Below are positions 1-9,164 of a stretch of 64,000 nucleotides of DNA, in pieces. The stretch is taken from assembly GCF_900102925.1 (NCBI RefSeq), contig NZ_FNKI01000001.1, positions 186,001 through 250,000 on the forward strand, read 5' to 3'. Position 1 is the stretch's first letter, and each line of letters starts with the position of its first letter. The position numbers and the translations under genes are program-made. The stretch comes from Flagellimonas zhangzhouensis (GTDB lineage Bacteria > Bacteroidota > Bacteroidia > Flavobacteriales > Flavobacteriaceae). The notes under the pieces are model-generated. The model saw nothing but the letters and a program-made list of their open reading frames with translations. It was not told the origin of the DNA and did no database searches.

Positions 1-350
1 GTGTCTTCCAATCGATCACTAACAGTATCCACATGGACAAAATCCTTTCCGAATATGGGGTAAGAAGGTCTTAAAATTTCTGTCTCTACCTTTTTATTGG
101 CCAATGTATCGGGCAACACATAGGTACGACCAACATACAAAGCTTCATCGGAACCCAAATTTTCAGCATTCAGTTCCACAAACTCGTTGTAATACTTTGT
201 TGGACTTACGCCATGTCTTCGAAGTAAAGAATAAACTCCATCTCCCTGTTCAGCGGTAACTTCGGACAGAGATTCTTGGGCCAGTAAAGCTGTCGGCATC
301 AAATTCAAACAAAGAAGTACTATAAAAGAAGGCTGAAAATAGAGTTTCAT
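1..350 (-). CDS. Partial amidase-like secreted protein, paralog of its neighbour
   Basis: The reading frame is open from an ATG at 348-350 to the left window edge, so only about 116 N-terminal residues are present. It begins with a signal peptide ending near LLAQ. The next segment, VTAEQGDGVYSLLRRHGVSP, is nearly the same as the start of the mature protein encoded just upstream (VTAEQGDGIFSLLRKQGLDP). The two genes are therefore tandem paralogs. The segment looks like a LysM-type peptidoglycan-binding module (inference). The start codon directly abuts the upstream stop codon (351-353), so the pair is almost certainly co-transcribed and perhaps translationally coupled. The C-terminal part that would show whether an amidase domain is intact lies outside the window. 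Confidence 0.75.
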   Translation of the reverse strand, partial: MKLYFQPSFIVLLCLNLMPTALLAQESLSEVTAEQGDGVYSLLRRHGVSPTKYYNEFVELNAENLGSDEALYVGRTYVLPDTLANKKVETEILRPSYPIFGKDFVHVDTVSDRLED

Positions 351-1271
351 TTAATTTTCAATTTCTAGATCAACAAAATCATTCATAATACCATTGCTCA
401 ATAAACTTGCCAATTTTTGTTTATCGGTCTTCAACGATATTTTTTCATTCGCAGTTTTGGCATCATCATCCAACGTAATCAAACTAATAGCAGGAAGTAT
501 ATTCCGCGCTAAATACAAACTGGTTTTATCCTTAAAAACTCTATCAGCTTTGGTTGAAGAAATATTGGAAACACTGTTTTGTTCGAATACATTCTGAATG
601 TTATCGGCAAAACGCTGACCTTGCTCGCTCTTATTATGATGATAAACGGCAATATTCATATTCCTTTTCTCCACTTTGTTGTCCGCCCTAATGATCAAAA
701 CTCGCTGGTATTTACCACTGTTCTGCAAGTATTTTTTGTTGATGGTCTCAATGAAAGAATTCATTTTTTGGGTGTCGGACAAGGATGCGTCATCCAATTC
801 AATTTTATCCATTATGTACACCTGGGCACCGTTGGTAATTAAATCAGCGGCGACACTTTTGGCAATATCCTGCACAAAACTTTCATCACCTTGTTCGCCA
901 GCATATGCAATCAGATAATAAACGGCCTCCCTGAGCGTCTCACTTTTTAGGGACATCTTTCCCAACTCCTTATCAAAAATGGGGGCTTCCACATTTTCTT
1001 CCGACTCCACCAAAACTCCTGTCTTTTTAAAAGAGTCTTTAGACACAGGAACTTTATAGGCAACACCAACTTTTAAATCACTACCATTTTTTAGACCTTC
1101 TGTATTTAACTCCAGAAAATCTTTATAATGCTTTGCGGGATCCAAACCTTGCTTTCTTAGGAGGGAAAAAATGCCATCTCCTTGTTCAGCGGTTACCCAA
1201 TAAAAGTCATCTTGTGCGGCAATGGAAAAGCAGGCCCAAACCCAAAGGAAAAGGGATAAAACAAACTTCAT
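351..1271 (-). CDS. Secreted N-acetylmuramoyl-L-alanine amidase-like protein, probably inactive
   Basis: A 306-residue protein with a signal peptide (about residues 1-19, ending SIAAQ). A LysM-like N-terminal module (VTAEQGDGIFSLLRKQG) is followed by a region whose layout recalls the Amidase_3 fold of cell-wall amidases: a strand EAVYYLIA, a region VYIMDKI, then RVLIIRADN, VYHHNKSEQGQRFADNI and PAISLITLDDD. In active Amidase_3 enzymes the first strand leads into a His-containing GHGG motif, a later strand carries H-x-D/N and a Glu follows PAV. Here those places read AYAGEQGD, IRADN and LITLDD, so the usual zinc ligands appear absent. A non-catalytic or peptidoglycan-binding role is therefore likely. 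The gene lies downstream of the GH113-like gene after a 99-base gap and abuts its paralog. The family call is moderate; the loss of ligands is read directly, but the alignment is by eye. Confidence 0.6.
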   Translation of the reverse strand: MKFVLSLFLWVWACFSIAAQDDFYWVTAEQGDGIFSLLRKQGLDPAKHYKDFLELNTEGLKNGSDLKVGVAYKVPVSKDSFKKTGVLVESEENVEAPIFDKELGKMSLKSETLREAVYYLIAYAGEQGDESFVQDIAKSVAADLITNGAQVYIMDKIELDDASLSDTQKMNSFIETINKKYLQNSGKYQRVLIIRADNKVEKRNMNIAVYHHNKSEQGQRFADNIQNVFEQNSVSNISSTKADRVFKDKTSLYLARNILPAISLITLDDDAKTANEKISLKTDKQKLASLLSNGIMNDFVDLEIEN

Positions 1272-1370
1272 ACATGTAAATTTTGGGTGGGATGCACTAC
1301 AAATATGAAGAAAAAATACAGACGATGTTAAAGTGTACGGGGAAATTTTCCCACAAAACAGACCAACTTA

Positions 1371-2384
1371 TTAACTGCCAGTTCTTTTGCCTTGTGCAAA
1401 GTGGTTGCGAACCACCAATTCAGCAGGCTTATTTTGAGGTGTAAATCGATTATCGGCATGACCTCCAACTTCTTCATGATCAATAAACCATTTCCAAAGA
1501 AATCCGCCAGCAAACCATTCTTCACTCCAAAACTCATCAAAAATCACTTGAATGGCATCTGCTTGAGCCTGAAGGTTCACATTCATTTCTCCGCGATCTA
1601 CCAACCATGGTTTTTTGCCCGTAAAATCCATACTGCGATAACCGAACTCGGTAAACATAATGGGCTTGTTTTCCTTTTCAACCAAAGCCTGTAATTTAGT
1701 TTTCCAAGGTTTCCAACCTTCTTTCAAGGCTTGCATGGTTGGGTCTTTATCATCCGTAAGCGGAAAATAGGCATTCACTCCAATGTAATCCAATTGGTTC
1801 CAAAAAGGAGTTTCATCGTATTCATCCCAATTAGCGGCGTAGGTGATTTTACCTTTATACACCTTTCGTACATCAGCAATCAATTGGTTCCAAAATTCGG
1901 GACGGTTTTTTACAAAGGCTTCCAATTCGGTTCCGATGCAAAAAATATCGGTTTGGGTCTCTTCCGCCAACTCGGCATAGAGCAAAATAAATTGAGCATA
2001 AGAGTTTTCAAATTTTTCCCATTCCTCTTCGGTTTTCATCACCATATGACCAGTAAACTCACCACGCCAAATCCAAAGTTGGGGTTTCAACATTACTTTT
2101 ACCCCATTTTCATGAAGAGTTTTTATGTATTGCATACACCCTTCCCTACGTTCCCCAAACCATTGTCGGTCGGTATTAAAAACAAGTTCGGGTGCTTCTA
2201 TATCCCTAATAAACCCGTAGGGCATAATAGCGGCATAATTGGCATGGATATCCAATACGGGATTCACATGTACTTGTGCTACTTCTTTACGGGAACCCAC
2301 AAAGCTAATCCCATTTACCTTTTCAGGTTTTGGAGATGTACAAGACAAAAAAACTAGGAATAAAACCCAAATTAATTTATTCAT
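1371..2384 (-). CDS. GH113-like glycoside hydrolase lipoprotein
   Basis: The product is 337 residues from the ATG at 2382-2384; an in-frame TTG two codons upstream is a less likely start. The N terminus is a lipoprotein signal (LVFLSCTS, Cys lipidated). The body resembles the TIM-barrel glycoside hydrolases of family GH113, whose characterised members are beta-mannanases. Visible landmarks are VMLKPQLWIW, IGTELEAF (the Glu placed as acid/base), YIGVNAYFPL and IMFTEFGYRS (the Glu placed as nucleophile), plus an aromatic-rich C terminus GGFLWKWFIDHE. It probably acts at the cell surface or in the periplasm on a beta-linked glycan, but the substrate cannot be read from sequence. It is divergent from the FAD reductase gene across a 127-base region containing an inverted repeat. 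Confidence 0.8.
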   Translation of the reverse strand: MNKLIWVLFLVFLSCTSPKPEKVNGISFVGSRKEVAQVHVNPVLDIHANYAAIMPYGFIRDIEAPELVFNTDRQWFGERREGCMQYIKTLHENGVKVMLKPQLWIWRGEFTGHMVMKTEEEWEKFENSYAQFILLYAELAEETQTDIFCIGTELEAFVKNRPEFWNQLIADVRKVYKGKITYAANWDEYDETPFWNQLDYIGVNAYFPLTDDKDPTMQALKEGWKPWKTKLQALVEKENKPIMFTEFGYRSMDFTGKKPWLVDRGEMNVNLQAQADAIQVIFDEFWSEEWFAGGFLWKWFIDHEEVGGHADNRFTPQNKPAELVVRNHFAQGKRTGS

Positions 2385-2415
2385 AACCAACTTAATACCT
2401 TCCTAAAATACATTA

Positions 2416-2435
2416 AATATAGTGTCAACTATATT
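2416..2435. promoter_or_regulatory. Inverted repeat in divergent promoter region
   Basis: Perfect 8-base arms AATATAGT and ACTATATT flank a 4-base centre GTCA. It lies in the 127-base region between the divergent GH113-like and FAD reductase genes, about 77 bases before the latter's ATG and 32 bases before the former's. The geometry fits a dimeric transcription factor operator. No regulator is encoded next to it, so its ligand is unknown. Confidence 0.4.
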
Positions 2436-2511
2436 AAAATCCTTCTAAATTATGGCAATGGATTAAGTTCTTTTACTTTAGTACGACTGAAACTGGTATT
2501 GAATCGAACCC

Positions 2512-3861
2512 ATGGAACACATTGTAATTATAGGTAATGGAATCGCAGGTGTAACGGCTGCCAGACATATACGTAAGTTGTCGGACAAAAGAATTACCAT
2601 AATTTCCGCGGAATCTGAATATTTTTTCTCCCGAACCGCCTTAATGTATGTGTACATGGGCCACATGAAATTTGAGCATACCCAACCCTACGAAAAGGGT
2701 TTTTGGAAAAAGAATCGAATTGATTTGTTGAAAGGGTTTGTCACGAAAATTGATGCTGAGAATCAAATATTAATTACAACAGATCAAAAAGAGATTCAAT
2801 ACGATCAATTGATTATAGCTACGGGATCGAAACCCAATAAATTTGGGTGGCCTGGTCAAGATTTGGAGGGCGTTCAAGGTCTTTATTCCAAACAAGACTT
2901 GGAGTCGATGGAAGAATTCGCTCCCAATAACAAAGTTTGTAAAAGAGCTGTGGTCGTCGGTGGAGGACTTATAGGTATTGAAATGGTTGAAATGCTTCGA
3001 ACTCGAAATATTCCAGTGACTTTTTTGGTACGTGAAAACAGTTTTTGGAACGGAGTGTTGCCAAAAGGAGATTCCCAAATGATCAATGAACATATTTTGG
3101 AGCATCATGTAGATTTACGCCTAAATGCTTCGTTGGATAAAATAGTCTCCGATGAAAATGGAAGGGCAAAATCGATCATCATAAAAGAAACAGGAGAGGA
3201 AATTCCCTGCAACTTTGTTGGCCTCACCGCAGGGGTAACCCCAAATATTGATTTTTTAAAAGATTCAGGCATTGAAACTGGGAAAGGGGTAAAAGTCAAC
3301 CGTTTTCTGGAAACCAACATTAAAAACATATATGCCATTGGCGATTGTACCGAACAGCACGAAGCCATCGGAAACCGAAAATCCGTTGAAGCCGTTTGGT
3401 ACACTGGACGAATGATGGGTGAAACGGTTGCGCAGACCATTTGTGGCAATCGAATGGAATACAAACCAGGACATTGGTTTAATTCTGCCAAGTTTTTTGA
3501 TATTGAGTATCAAACCTATGGTTGGGTATTTTCGGAAAGACGCAAAGCCGAGAACGAAATCCATTTTCATTGGCGACATCCCAAAGAAAAAATATGCATT
3601 ACCCTTGCCTTTGATGCAGCATCTCAAACTTTTTTGGGCATCAACACTCTGGGTATTCGCATGCGACATGAAATTTTTGACCGATGGTTGTCTTCAAACA
3701 AAACCATTGATTTTGTCATTGAACATTTGGTCGATGCCAATTTTGATCCTGAGTTTTATAAACACTATGAAAAGGAAATTATAGCCAATTATAATTCCAC
3801 CTTTGGTAAATCCATCCAACCCAAAAAGAAAAGTTTAAAACGAATATTCCAGTTCAATTAA
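2512..3861 (+). CDS. FAD-dependent pyridine nucleotide-disulfide oxidoreductase family protein
   Basis: A 449-residue flavoprotein of the NADH-dependent reductase family that includes rubredoxin/ferredoxin reductases and the N-terminal part of NirB. An FAD-binding Rossmann motif opens the protein (IVIIGNGIAG). A central NAD(P)H-binding motif reads AVVVGGGLIGIE, the IIATGSKP strand lies between them, and the second FAD-contact motif is NIYAIGDC near residue 280. About 100 C-terminal residues extend past the normal core. The gene ends 4 bases before the membrane ferredoxin, indicating one operon and suggesting that electrons pass from NAD(P)H through FAD to the iron-sulfur protein (inference). 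The final acceptor is unknown. Confidence 0.8.
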   Translation: MEHIVIIGNGIAGVTAARHIRKLSDKRITIISAESEYFFSRTALMYVYMGHMKFEHTQPYEKGFWKKNRIDLLKGFVTKIDAENQILITTDQKEIQYDQLIIATGSKPNKFGWPGQDLEGVQGLYSKQDLESMEEFAPNNKVCKRAVVVGGGLIGIEMVEMLRTRNIPVTFLVRENSFWNGVLPKGDSQMINEHILEHHVDLRLNASLDKIVSDENGRAKSIIIKETGEEIPCNFVGLTAGVTPNIDFLKDSGIETGKGVKVNRFLETNIKNIYAIGDCTEQHEAIGNRKSVEAVWYTGRMMGETVAQTICGNRMEYKPGHWFNSAKFFDIEYQTYGWVFSERRKAENEIHFHWRHPKEKICITLAFDAASQTFLGINTLGIRMRHEIFDRWLSSNKTIDFVIEHLVDANFDPEFYKHYEKEIIANYNSTFGKSIQPKKKSLKRIFQFN

Positions 3862-3865
3862 GCCT

Positions 3866-5470
3866 ATGAGCACTGTAGATAAAAGCATGGCCCTCACTGG
3901 GCAACCACCAGCAAGTTTAAGTTTAAACCAAAAATTGGCTGTGGTTTTGGGCATGGGCGGAATGGGCATTTTACTATTGGCCCTTTTCAACGTGACCTTT
4001 CCCAATAAAAGCCTTTGGCTCACCATTTCCATGTTGGCCATATCGTTGGGGACCCTCTGGTTTTCGTGGGATGCTTATTCCCATAAATTACCTGGAATTA
4101 AAAACGATGGGGTTTGGTTCAAATCCATTTCGAGCCGTGGACTTTTGGGATGGATGACAGGTTTGGCCCTCACTGGGTTTTATATTGTACTTTATTTTTA
4201 CCCTGAATATTTGGGGTTAGCAAGCAAAGGTGAAAATACGGGAGTTATCTCCCTTTTTGACCCTTTGAGCAAATTGTTGAACGGAAATCCTGCAAGTCAA
4301 TGGTTTGTTTACGGCACGCTTTACACTGTCGCTATTCTGATCTTTGGCATCAAATTTCTGTGGAAATACCGTCACAATCGATACGAGCGATTGCGTACGT
4401 TAAGTGTGATGTTCTTCCAAACCGCTTTTGCGTTCATTATTCCTGAATTGATGGCACGCTTAAACGGACATAAAATTTTAGATGGTGGAAGTCTTCCTTA
4501 TTATGATCTTAAAAGTATTTGGCCACTCAACTATTACAATTTTGAAGGATATCGCATCAAAATGTTTTTGAGTTCGGGTAATATTGGCTTTGCTTTATTG
4601 ATTTTTGCGATTGCCTCGGTTTTTATCATCACTCCATATCTCACTTATAAATATGGTAAAAGATGGTACTGCTCTTGGGTATGTGGTTGTGGTGGACTTG
4701 CCGAAACTGCTGGTGATGCTTTTCGACAATTGAGTGACAAATCGGTCAAAGCATGGAAAATTGAACGCTGGGTGGTACACAGTGTTGTGGTTTTTGTAAC
4801 CTTAATGACCACTGCCGTTATCTATTCCTATCTCGGAAAAGACACCAGCAAATATTGGTTGACCAAAAGCACCTTTTTAATAGGGGTTGCTTCCTTTTTG
4901 ACTTTGGTTTTTGGCTGGATCATGATATTTAAGAGAAAACAATTACAAAAAGATGCCCAATATGGGGCCATCGGGTACTTTGTGATCATCATGGCGCTGA
5001 TAGGTTTCCATTTTTTTAGTGGAGATGGTTATGTGTTTTTGTTCAAATCTGAAACACTTCGCAAAACCTATTCCTTTTTAATCGGAAGTATCTTTTCTGG
5101 AGTTATCGGAACAGGATTTTATCCCATTTTTGGAAGTCGTGTTTGGTGTCGTTTTGGATGTCCAATGGCTGCAATTATGGGGATTCAGCAAAAATTATTT
5201 TCAAGATTTAGGATAACCACCAATGGTGGTCAGTGCATTTCTTGCGGCAATTGTTCCACCTATTGCGAAATGGGAATCGATGTTCGCGCCTACGCTCAAA
5301 AAGGAGAAAATATTGTCCGTGCTAGCTGTGTGGGTTGCGGTATTTGTTCTGCCGTATGTCCCCGTGGTGTACTTAAATTGGAAAACGGTCCAACCGACGG
5401 AAGAATAGACAGTAATCAAGTTTTGTTGGGCAACGATGTGGATTTGATGACATTAGTCAACCAGAAGTAA
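3866..5470 (+). CDS. Membrane-bound 4Fe-4S ferredoxin (NapH/CcoG-like)
   Basis: A 534-residue polytopic membrane protein with hydrophobic segments throughout residues 20-430 and iron-sulfur motifs at the C-terminal end. NapH/RdxA-type cysteine motifs are seen as CSWVCGCGG (near residue 269) and CRFGCPMAA (near 429). Two classical ferredoxin clusters follow: CISCGNCSTYCEMG and CVGCGICSAVCPRG. The first motif has Gly-Cys where NapH/CcoG proteins usually have Cys-Pro, adding an extra cysteine. The start ATG sits 4 bases after the FAD reductase stop, so the two are very likely partners in membrane electron transfer. A 113-base gap separates it from the glycosyltransferases, so a shared pathway with them is only suggested by position. 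Confidence 0.8.
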   Translation: MSTVDKSMALTGQPPASLSLNQKLAVVLGMGGMGILLLALFNVTFPNKSLWLTISMLAISLGTLWFSWDAYSHKLPGIKNDGVWFKSISSRGLLGWMTGLALTGFYIVLYFYPEYLGLASKGENTGVISLFDPLSKLLNGNPASQWFVYGTLYTVAILIFGIKFLWKYRHNRYERLRTLSVMFFQTAFAFIIPELMARLNGHKILDGGSLPYYDLKSIWPLNYYNFEGYRIKMFLSSGNIGFALLIFAIASVFIITPYLTYKYGKRWYCSWVCGCGGLAETAGDAFRQLSDKSVKAWKIERWVVHSVVVFVTLMTTAVIYSYLGKDTSKYWLTKSTFLIGVASFLTLVFGWIMIFKRKQLQKDAQYGAIGYFVIIMALIGFHFFSGDGYVFLFKSETLRKTYSFLIGSIFSGVIGTGFYPIFGSRVWCRFGCPMAAIMGIQQKLFSRFRITTNGGQCISCGNCSTYCEMGIDVRAYAQKGENIVRASCVGCGICSAVCPRGVLKLENGPTDGRIDSNQVLLGNDVDLMTLVNQK

Positions 5471-5583
5471 GCATCTCGTAAAAGTGGATTAACCCATTTG
5501 CATTTCAACGGTAAAATAGTCCAAGTTCCATTTAAAAGTTTAGTTTTGGCAACTGCTAACACTAACTTAAACCAATTTGCCTA

Positions 5584-6273
5584 GTGGCTGATATTAAAGT
5601 CATTATCCCTGCTTACAACGAAGAGGATTCCATCGGTAAAGTGGTTGCTGAACTTCCCAAACACGTTTCTGAAATTATTGTTGTGGACAATGCCTCCACC
5701 GATGAAACAGCTGCCAATGCTAGCAAAGCTGGGGCTACTGTTTTATCCGAAAGCAACAAAGGGTATGGTTTTGCCTGCCTAAAAGGATTGAAATACATTT
5801 CCGAACAATCCAAAGCACCCGATATAATCGTATTTATCGATGGAGATTATTCCGATTATCCAGAGGAATTAGACAAGATTGTTGCCCCAATTTTGGAAAA
5901 TAGGGTGGTTTTTGTGGTTGGAGCGCGAAAAAAATCACTTCGCGAGCCAGGTTCGATGACTCCACAACAGGTTTTTGGGAACGATTTGGCCACATTTTTA
6001 ATGCGCCTGTTTTTTAGGTCAAAATTTACGGATTTAGGACCTTTTAGGGCAATTAAATATGATAATCTCAAAGAATTGAAAATGCAGGACACAACTTATG
6101 GGTGGACTGTGGAAATGCAGTTAAAAATTTTAAGAAAAAAAATGCCATATATCGAAGTACCAGTGCGTTACAAACGAAGAATTGGGGTTTCAAAAGTATC
6201 AGGTACGGTAAAAGGTACTATATTTGCTGGCATAAAAATCTTAGGTTGGATCTTTAAATACAGTTTAAAATAA
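5584..6273 (+). CDS. Glycosyltransferase family 2, polyprenyl-phosphate sugar synthase-like
   Basis: A 229-residue GT-A fold enzyme. It begins IKVIIPAYNEEDSIGKV, has the nucleotide-sugar site IIVVDNASTDET and the metal-binding DxD-like stretch IDGDYSDYPEE, and ends with basic residues without C-terminal membrane anchors. Length and motifs fit the soluble dolichol-phosphate-mannose-synthase-like group that charges a polyprenyl phosphate with one sugar. The start is a GTG: an in-frame stop at 5563-5565 leaves no upstream ATG. The next gene begins directly after its stop (TAAATG). The downstream GT-C-like enzyme could use the lipid-linked sugar (inference), because GT-C enzymes take such donors. 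Confidence 0.85.
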   Translation: MADIKVIIPAYNEEDSIGKVVAELPKHVSEIIVVDNASTDETAANASKAGATVLSESNKGYGFACLKGLKYISEQSKAPDIIVFIDGDYSDYPEELDKIVAPILENRVVFVVGARKKSLREPGSMTPQQVFGNDLATFLMRLFFRSKFTDLGPFRAIKYDNLKELKMQDTTYGWTVEMQLKILRKKMPYIEVPVRYKRRIGVSKVSGTVKGTIFAGIKILGWIFKYSLK

Positions 6274-7758
6274 ATGGGACTAACAATCGCTTACATCATC
6301 ATAGGAATTTACAGTACAGCCTTGATTTTGATTTTTATGTACAGTCTTTCACAGTTGAATCTTCTGATCAACTACTTGGGCTACAAAAAACGAAACGAGG
6401 AAGCTCCTAAGTTCAACCTTTTGGATCCTAAAGAGATTCCATTTGTCACAATTCAACTTCCTATTTACAACGAAGAATATGTTGTTGAGCGTTTGTTGGA
6501 CAACATCGCCAAGATAGAATACCCAAAAAGTAAATTGGAAATCCAGGTGTTGGATGACTCTACTGACGATTCAGTGTTGGAAACTGCAAGCAGAATCGAA
6601 GAGCTTCAAAAAACTGGATTGGACATTCAACATATCCGTAGGGAAAACAGAAAAGGATATAAAGCTGGAGCCTTAAAGGAAGGTCTTGAAATCGCCAAAG
6701 GTGAATTTATCGCCATTTTCGATGCAGACTTTTTGCCCGAAGGTGATTGGTTGAAGAAAACAGTTCCCTACTTTAAAGACCAAGAAATCGGTGTGGTGCA
6801 AACCCGTTGGGGACACATCAATCGTGATTACTCTACACTGACAAGAATTCAGGCATTTGCTTTGGATGCCCACTTTACTTTGGAACAAGTAGGTAGAAAC
6901 TCAAAAGGACACTTTATCAACTTTAACGGAACCGCAGGTATCTGGAGAAAAGAATGCATCTTGGATGCGGGTAACTGGGAAGGCGATACTTTGACCGAAG
7001 ATTTAGATTTGAGCTACCGTGCCCAATTGAAAAACTGGAAATTCAAGTATTTGGAGGATGTTGAAACTCCAGCCGAACTTCCAGTAGTGATCAGTGCAGC
7101 ACGTTCCCAACAATTCCGTTGGAACAAAGGGGGTGCCGAAAACTTCAGAAAAACGGTTGCGAGTGTAGTCAAATCAAAGAATATACCATTCAAAACAAAA
7201 TTCCATGGTGTAATGCACTTGTTGAACAGCTCCATGTTCCTTTGTGTGTTCATCGTGGCCTTGTTGAGCATACCGATGTTGTACATCAAAAACACATACG
7301 GTCATTTGGATTGGATTTTTGAAGTAACAAGCTTCTTCATCCTGAGCACTATAATTCTGTTTGTTTGTTATTGGTTCACTTATAAAAGTATTCAGGGAAG
7401 TAGTTTCGACAACTTTGTAGATTACATCAAACTCTTCTTTACTTTCTTTTCAGTTGCTTTGGGCTTTTCATTGCACAACACCGTTGCTGTTTTGGAAGGA
7501 CATTTGGGTAAAAGAAGTGAATTTGTGCGCACGCCAAAATTCAACATCAACAATCTTACGGACAGTTGGAAGGGCAATAAATACCTGACCAAAAAATTGT
7601 CTCCGAACATGATTTTGGAATTTGCTTTAATGATATACTTCCTATTCGGAATGTACAGTGCAGTACCTTTGAACGACTACGGATTGTTCCCATTCCATTT
7701 AATGTTGTTCCTAGGTTTTGGATTTGTGTTTTTCAAATCCCTTACCTCTAAGGCCTAA
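6274..7758 (+). CDS. Membrane glycosyltransferase family 2 (cellulose-synthase-like)
   Basis: A 494-residue processive-type GT2 enzyme. One N-terminal membrane helix (about residues 4-30) precedes the catalytic domain, with motifs LDDSTDDS, FDADFLP, TEDLDLSYR and QQFRWNKGG (the QxxRW motif). About four hydrophobic segments follow between residues 310 and 490. These four motifs define the cellulose synthase/ceramide glucosyltransferase-like group, but do not tell whether a polymer or a single glycolipid bond is made. No BcsB, c-di-GMP PilZ domain or cellulase neighbour is present, so cellulose itself is unlikely. The gene abuts the GT2 gene before it and is 5 bases from the next, so the three are one transcription unit. 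Confidence 0.85.
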   Translation: MGLTIAYIIIGIYSTALILIFMYSLSQLNLLINYLGYKKRNEEAPKFNLLDPKEIPFVTIQLPIYNEEYVVERLLDNIAKIEYPKSKLEIQVLDDSTDDSVLETASRIEELQKTGLDIQHIRRENRKGYKAGALKEGLEIAKGEFIAIFDADFLPEGDWLKKTVPYFKDQEIGVVQTRWGHINRDYSTLTRIQAFALDAHFTLEQVGRNSKGHFINFNGTAGIWRKECILDAGNWEGDTLTEDLDLSYRAQLKNWKFKYLEDVETPAELPVVISAARSQQFRWNKGGAENFRKTVASVVKSKNIPFKTKFHGVMHLLNSSMFLCVFIVALLSIPMLYIKNTYGHLDWIFEVTSFFILSTIILFVCYWFTYKSIQGSSFDNFVDYIKLFFTFFSVALGFSLHNTVAVLEGHLGKRSEFVRTPKFNINNLTDSWKGNKYLTKKLSPNMILEFALMIYFLFGMYSAVPLNDYGLFPFHLMLFLGFGFVFFKSLTSKA

Positions 7759-7763
7759 CCCAT

Positions 7764-9116
7764 ATGCAATCTTACTGGCGACTGCATAGATATCCCATTA
7801 TTTTTGCTGTCGCTTGTATGTTATTTTACTGGAGTTTTGCTTACAACCTGGTTCGCACCGATTATGTAAAGTTTTTTATGCTGTTTGGGGCACTTTTTTA
7901 TTTGTGCTTCAAATTAATGCAGTTTGAAAAATGGAACTTTAAGTTTCTTTTGGTTGTCGGTATCCTATTCCGATTGGTGTTTTTGTTTGCCGAACCCAAT
8001 CTATCACAAGACTTTTACCGCTTTATTTGGGATGGTGAACTCATTAAAAATGGCATCAATCCCTATCTCTACACCCCAGACCAAATTTTAGAACAGGGCA
8101 AGATCGTTTTTGCCAACATGAAGGAGCTTCGTGAGGGGATGACAGATCTCAACGCAAGACACTTCAGTAATTACCCTCCAGTTAACCAACTATTTTTTGC
8201 GCTTTCAGCCTTTTTGGGTAACGGAAGTGTAATGAGTTCCATAATCGTTTTACGACTTACCATTATTTTGGCTGATTTGGGAATCCTCTATTTCGGTCGG
8301 AAGTTGCTTCAAAATATCAACCAAGCCAATCACATGGCATTTTGGTATTTCATCAACCCATTGGTGATCATCGAGCTTACAGGCAACCTCCATTTTGAAG
8401 GAGTAATGTTGTTCTTTTTTGTTTGGGCGCTTTACTTGGTTTCAAAAAACAAATGGTTGTGGGCCACACCAATTTATGCCCTTTCCATCATGGTCAAATT
8501 AATGCCACTCCTATTTTTGCCCATTTTCTTGAAATATCTTGGCATTAAAAAGAGTGCCATTTTCTATACATTGATCGGAGTAAGTTGTTTGGCCCTCTTG
8601 CTTCCTTTTTACTCATCCGTTTTTATTGAAAATTATTCAGACACCCTAGCACTTTGGTTCCATAACTTCGAGTTCAATGCCAGCATATATAATGTAGTAA
8701 AGAAAATTGCGGTGACCTATTACGAAGCAAAACCTTGGGAACTCATCGACACTTATGGAAATATAATCACCAAAATTGTGTTGGGGTTGGCTTTGCTCAT
8801 CACCTTTCTTAGAAAAAATCGTAGTCTTCAATCCGTGATTACTTCCATGACGCTGTTATTGGCATCCTATTACTTTTTATCCAGCACTGTGCACCCTTGG
8901 TATATTGTTTTCTTGTTGGGCATTGCCATTTTCACCGAATTGAACTTTCCCTTGGTCTGGACTGCCACGGTAATCTTAAGTTATTTCGCCTACACCAATC
9001 CCGACAACAAAGAAAATTTATGGTTATTGGCCGTTGAATACATTTTGGTCTTTGGGGTTTTTCTTTATGAAATGATAGGTAAAGGTTCAAAAAAGTTATA
9101 TTTCTTTAAAAATTAA
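7764..9116 (+). CDS. Polytopic GT-C-type mannosyltransferase-like protein
   Basis: A 450-residue integral membrane protein with about 11-12 hydrophobic stretches and no soluble domain. An early extracytoplasmic loop reads SQDFYRFIWDGELIKNG, then NPYLYTP; an acidic loop after the first helices followed by a Pro-Tyr motif is typical of GT-C enzymes that use polyprenyl-phosphate sugars. The sequence recalls the mannosyltransferase/DUF2029 group. It is the last gene of the glycosyltransferase trio, 5 bases after the GT2 gene. A reasonable but unproven model is that the 229-residue GT2 makes the lipid-linked sugar, this enzyme adds it on the outside and the cellulose-synthase-like GT2 makes another linkage of the same surface glycolipid. 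Confidence 0.75.
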   Translation: MQSYWRLHRYPIIFAVACMLFYWSFAYNLVRTDYVKFFMLFGALFYLCFKLMQFEKWNFKFLLVVGILFRLVFLFAEPNLSQDFYRFIWDGELIKNGINPYLYTPDQILEQGKIVFANMKELREGMTDLNARHFSNYPPVNQLFFALSAFLGNGSVMSSIIVLRLTIILADLGILYFGRKLLQNINQANHMAFWYFINPLVIIELTGNLHFEGVMLFFFVWALYLVSKNKWLWATPIYALSIMVKLMPLLFLPIFLKYLGIKKSAIFYTLIGVSCLALLLPFYSSVFIENYSDTLALWFHNFEFNASIYNVVKKIAVTYYEAKPWELIDTYGNIITKIVLGLALLITFLRKNRSLQSVITSMTLLLASYYFLSSTVHPWYIVFLLGIAIFTELNFPLVWTATVILSYFAYTNPDNKENLWLLAVEYILVFGVFLYEMIGKGSKKLYFFKN

Positions 9117-9164
9117 CCTACACTCCTATCACTATTCGAATTAATTTGTACTTTTAACCTCGTA

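Noticed and set aside
1731..2357. A 208-codon ORF on the plus strand
   Set aside because: It is antisense to the GH113-like gene, whose protein has a signal peptide and catalytic motifs. The antisense product shows no recognisable family.
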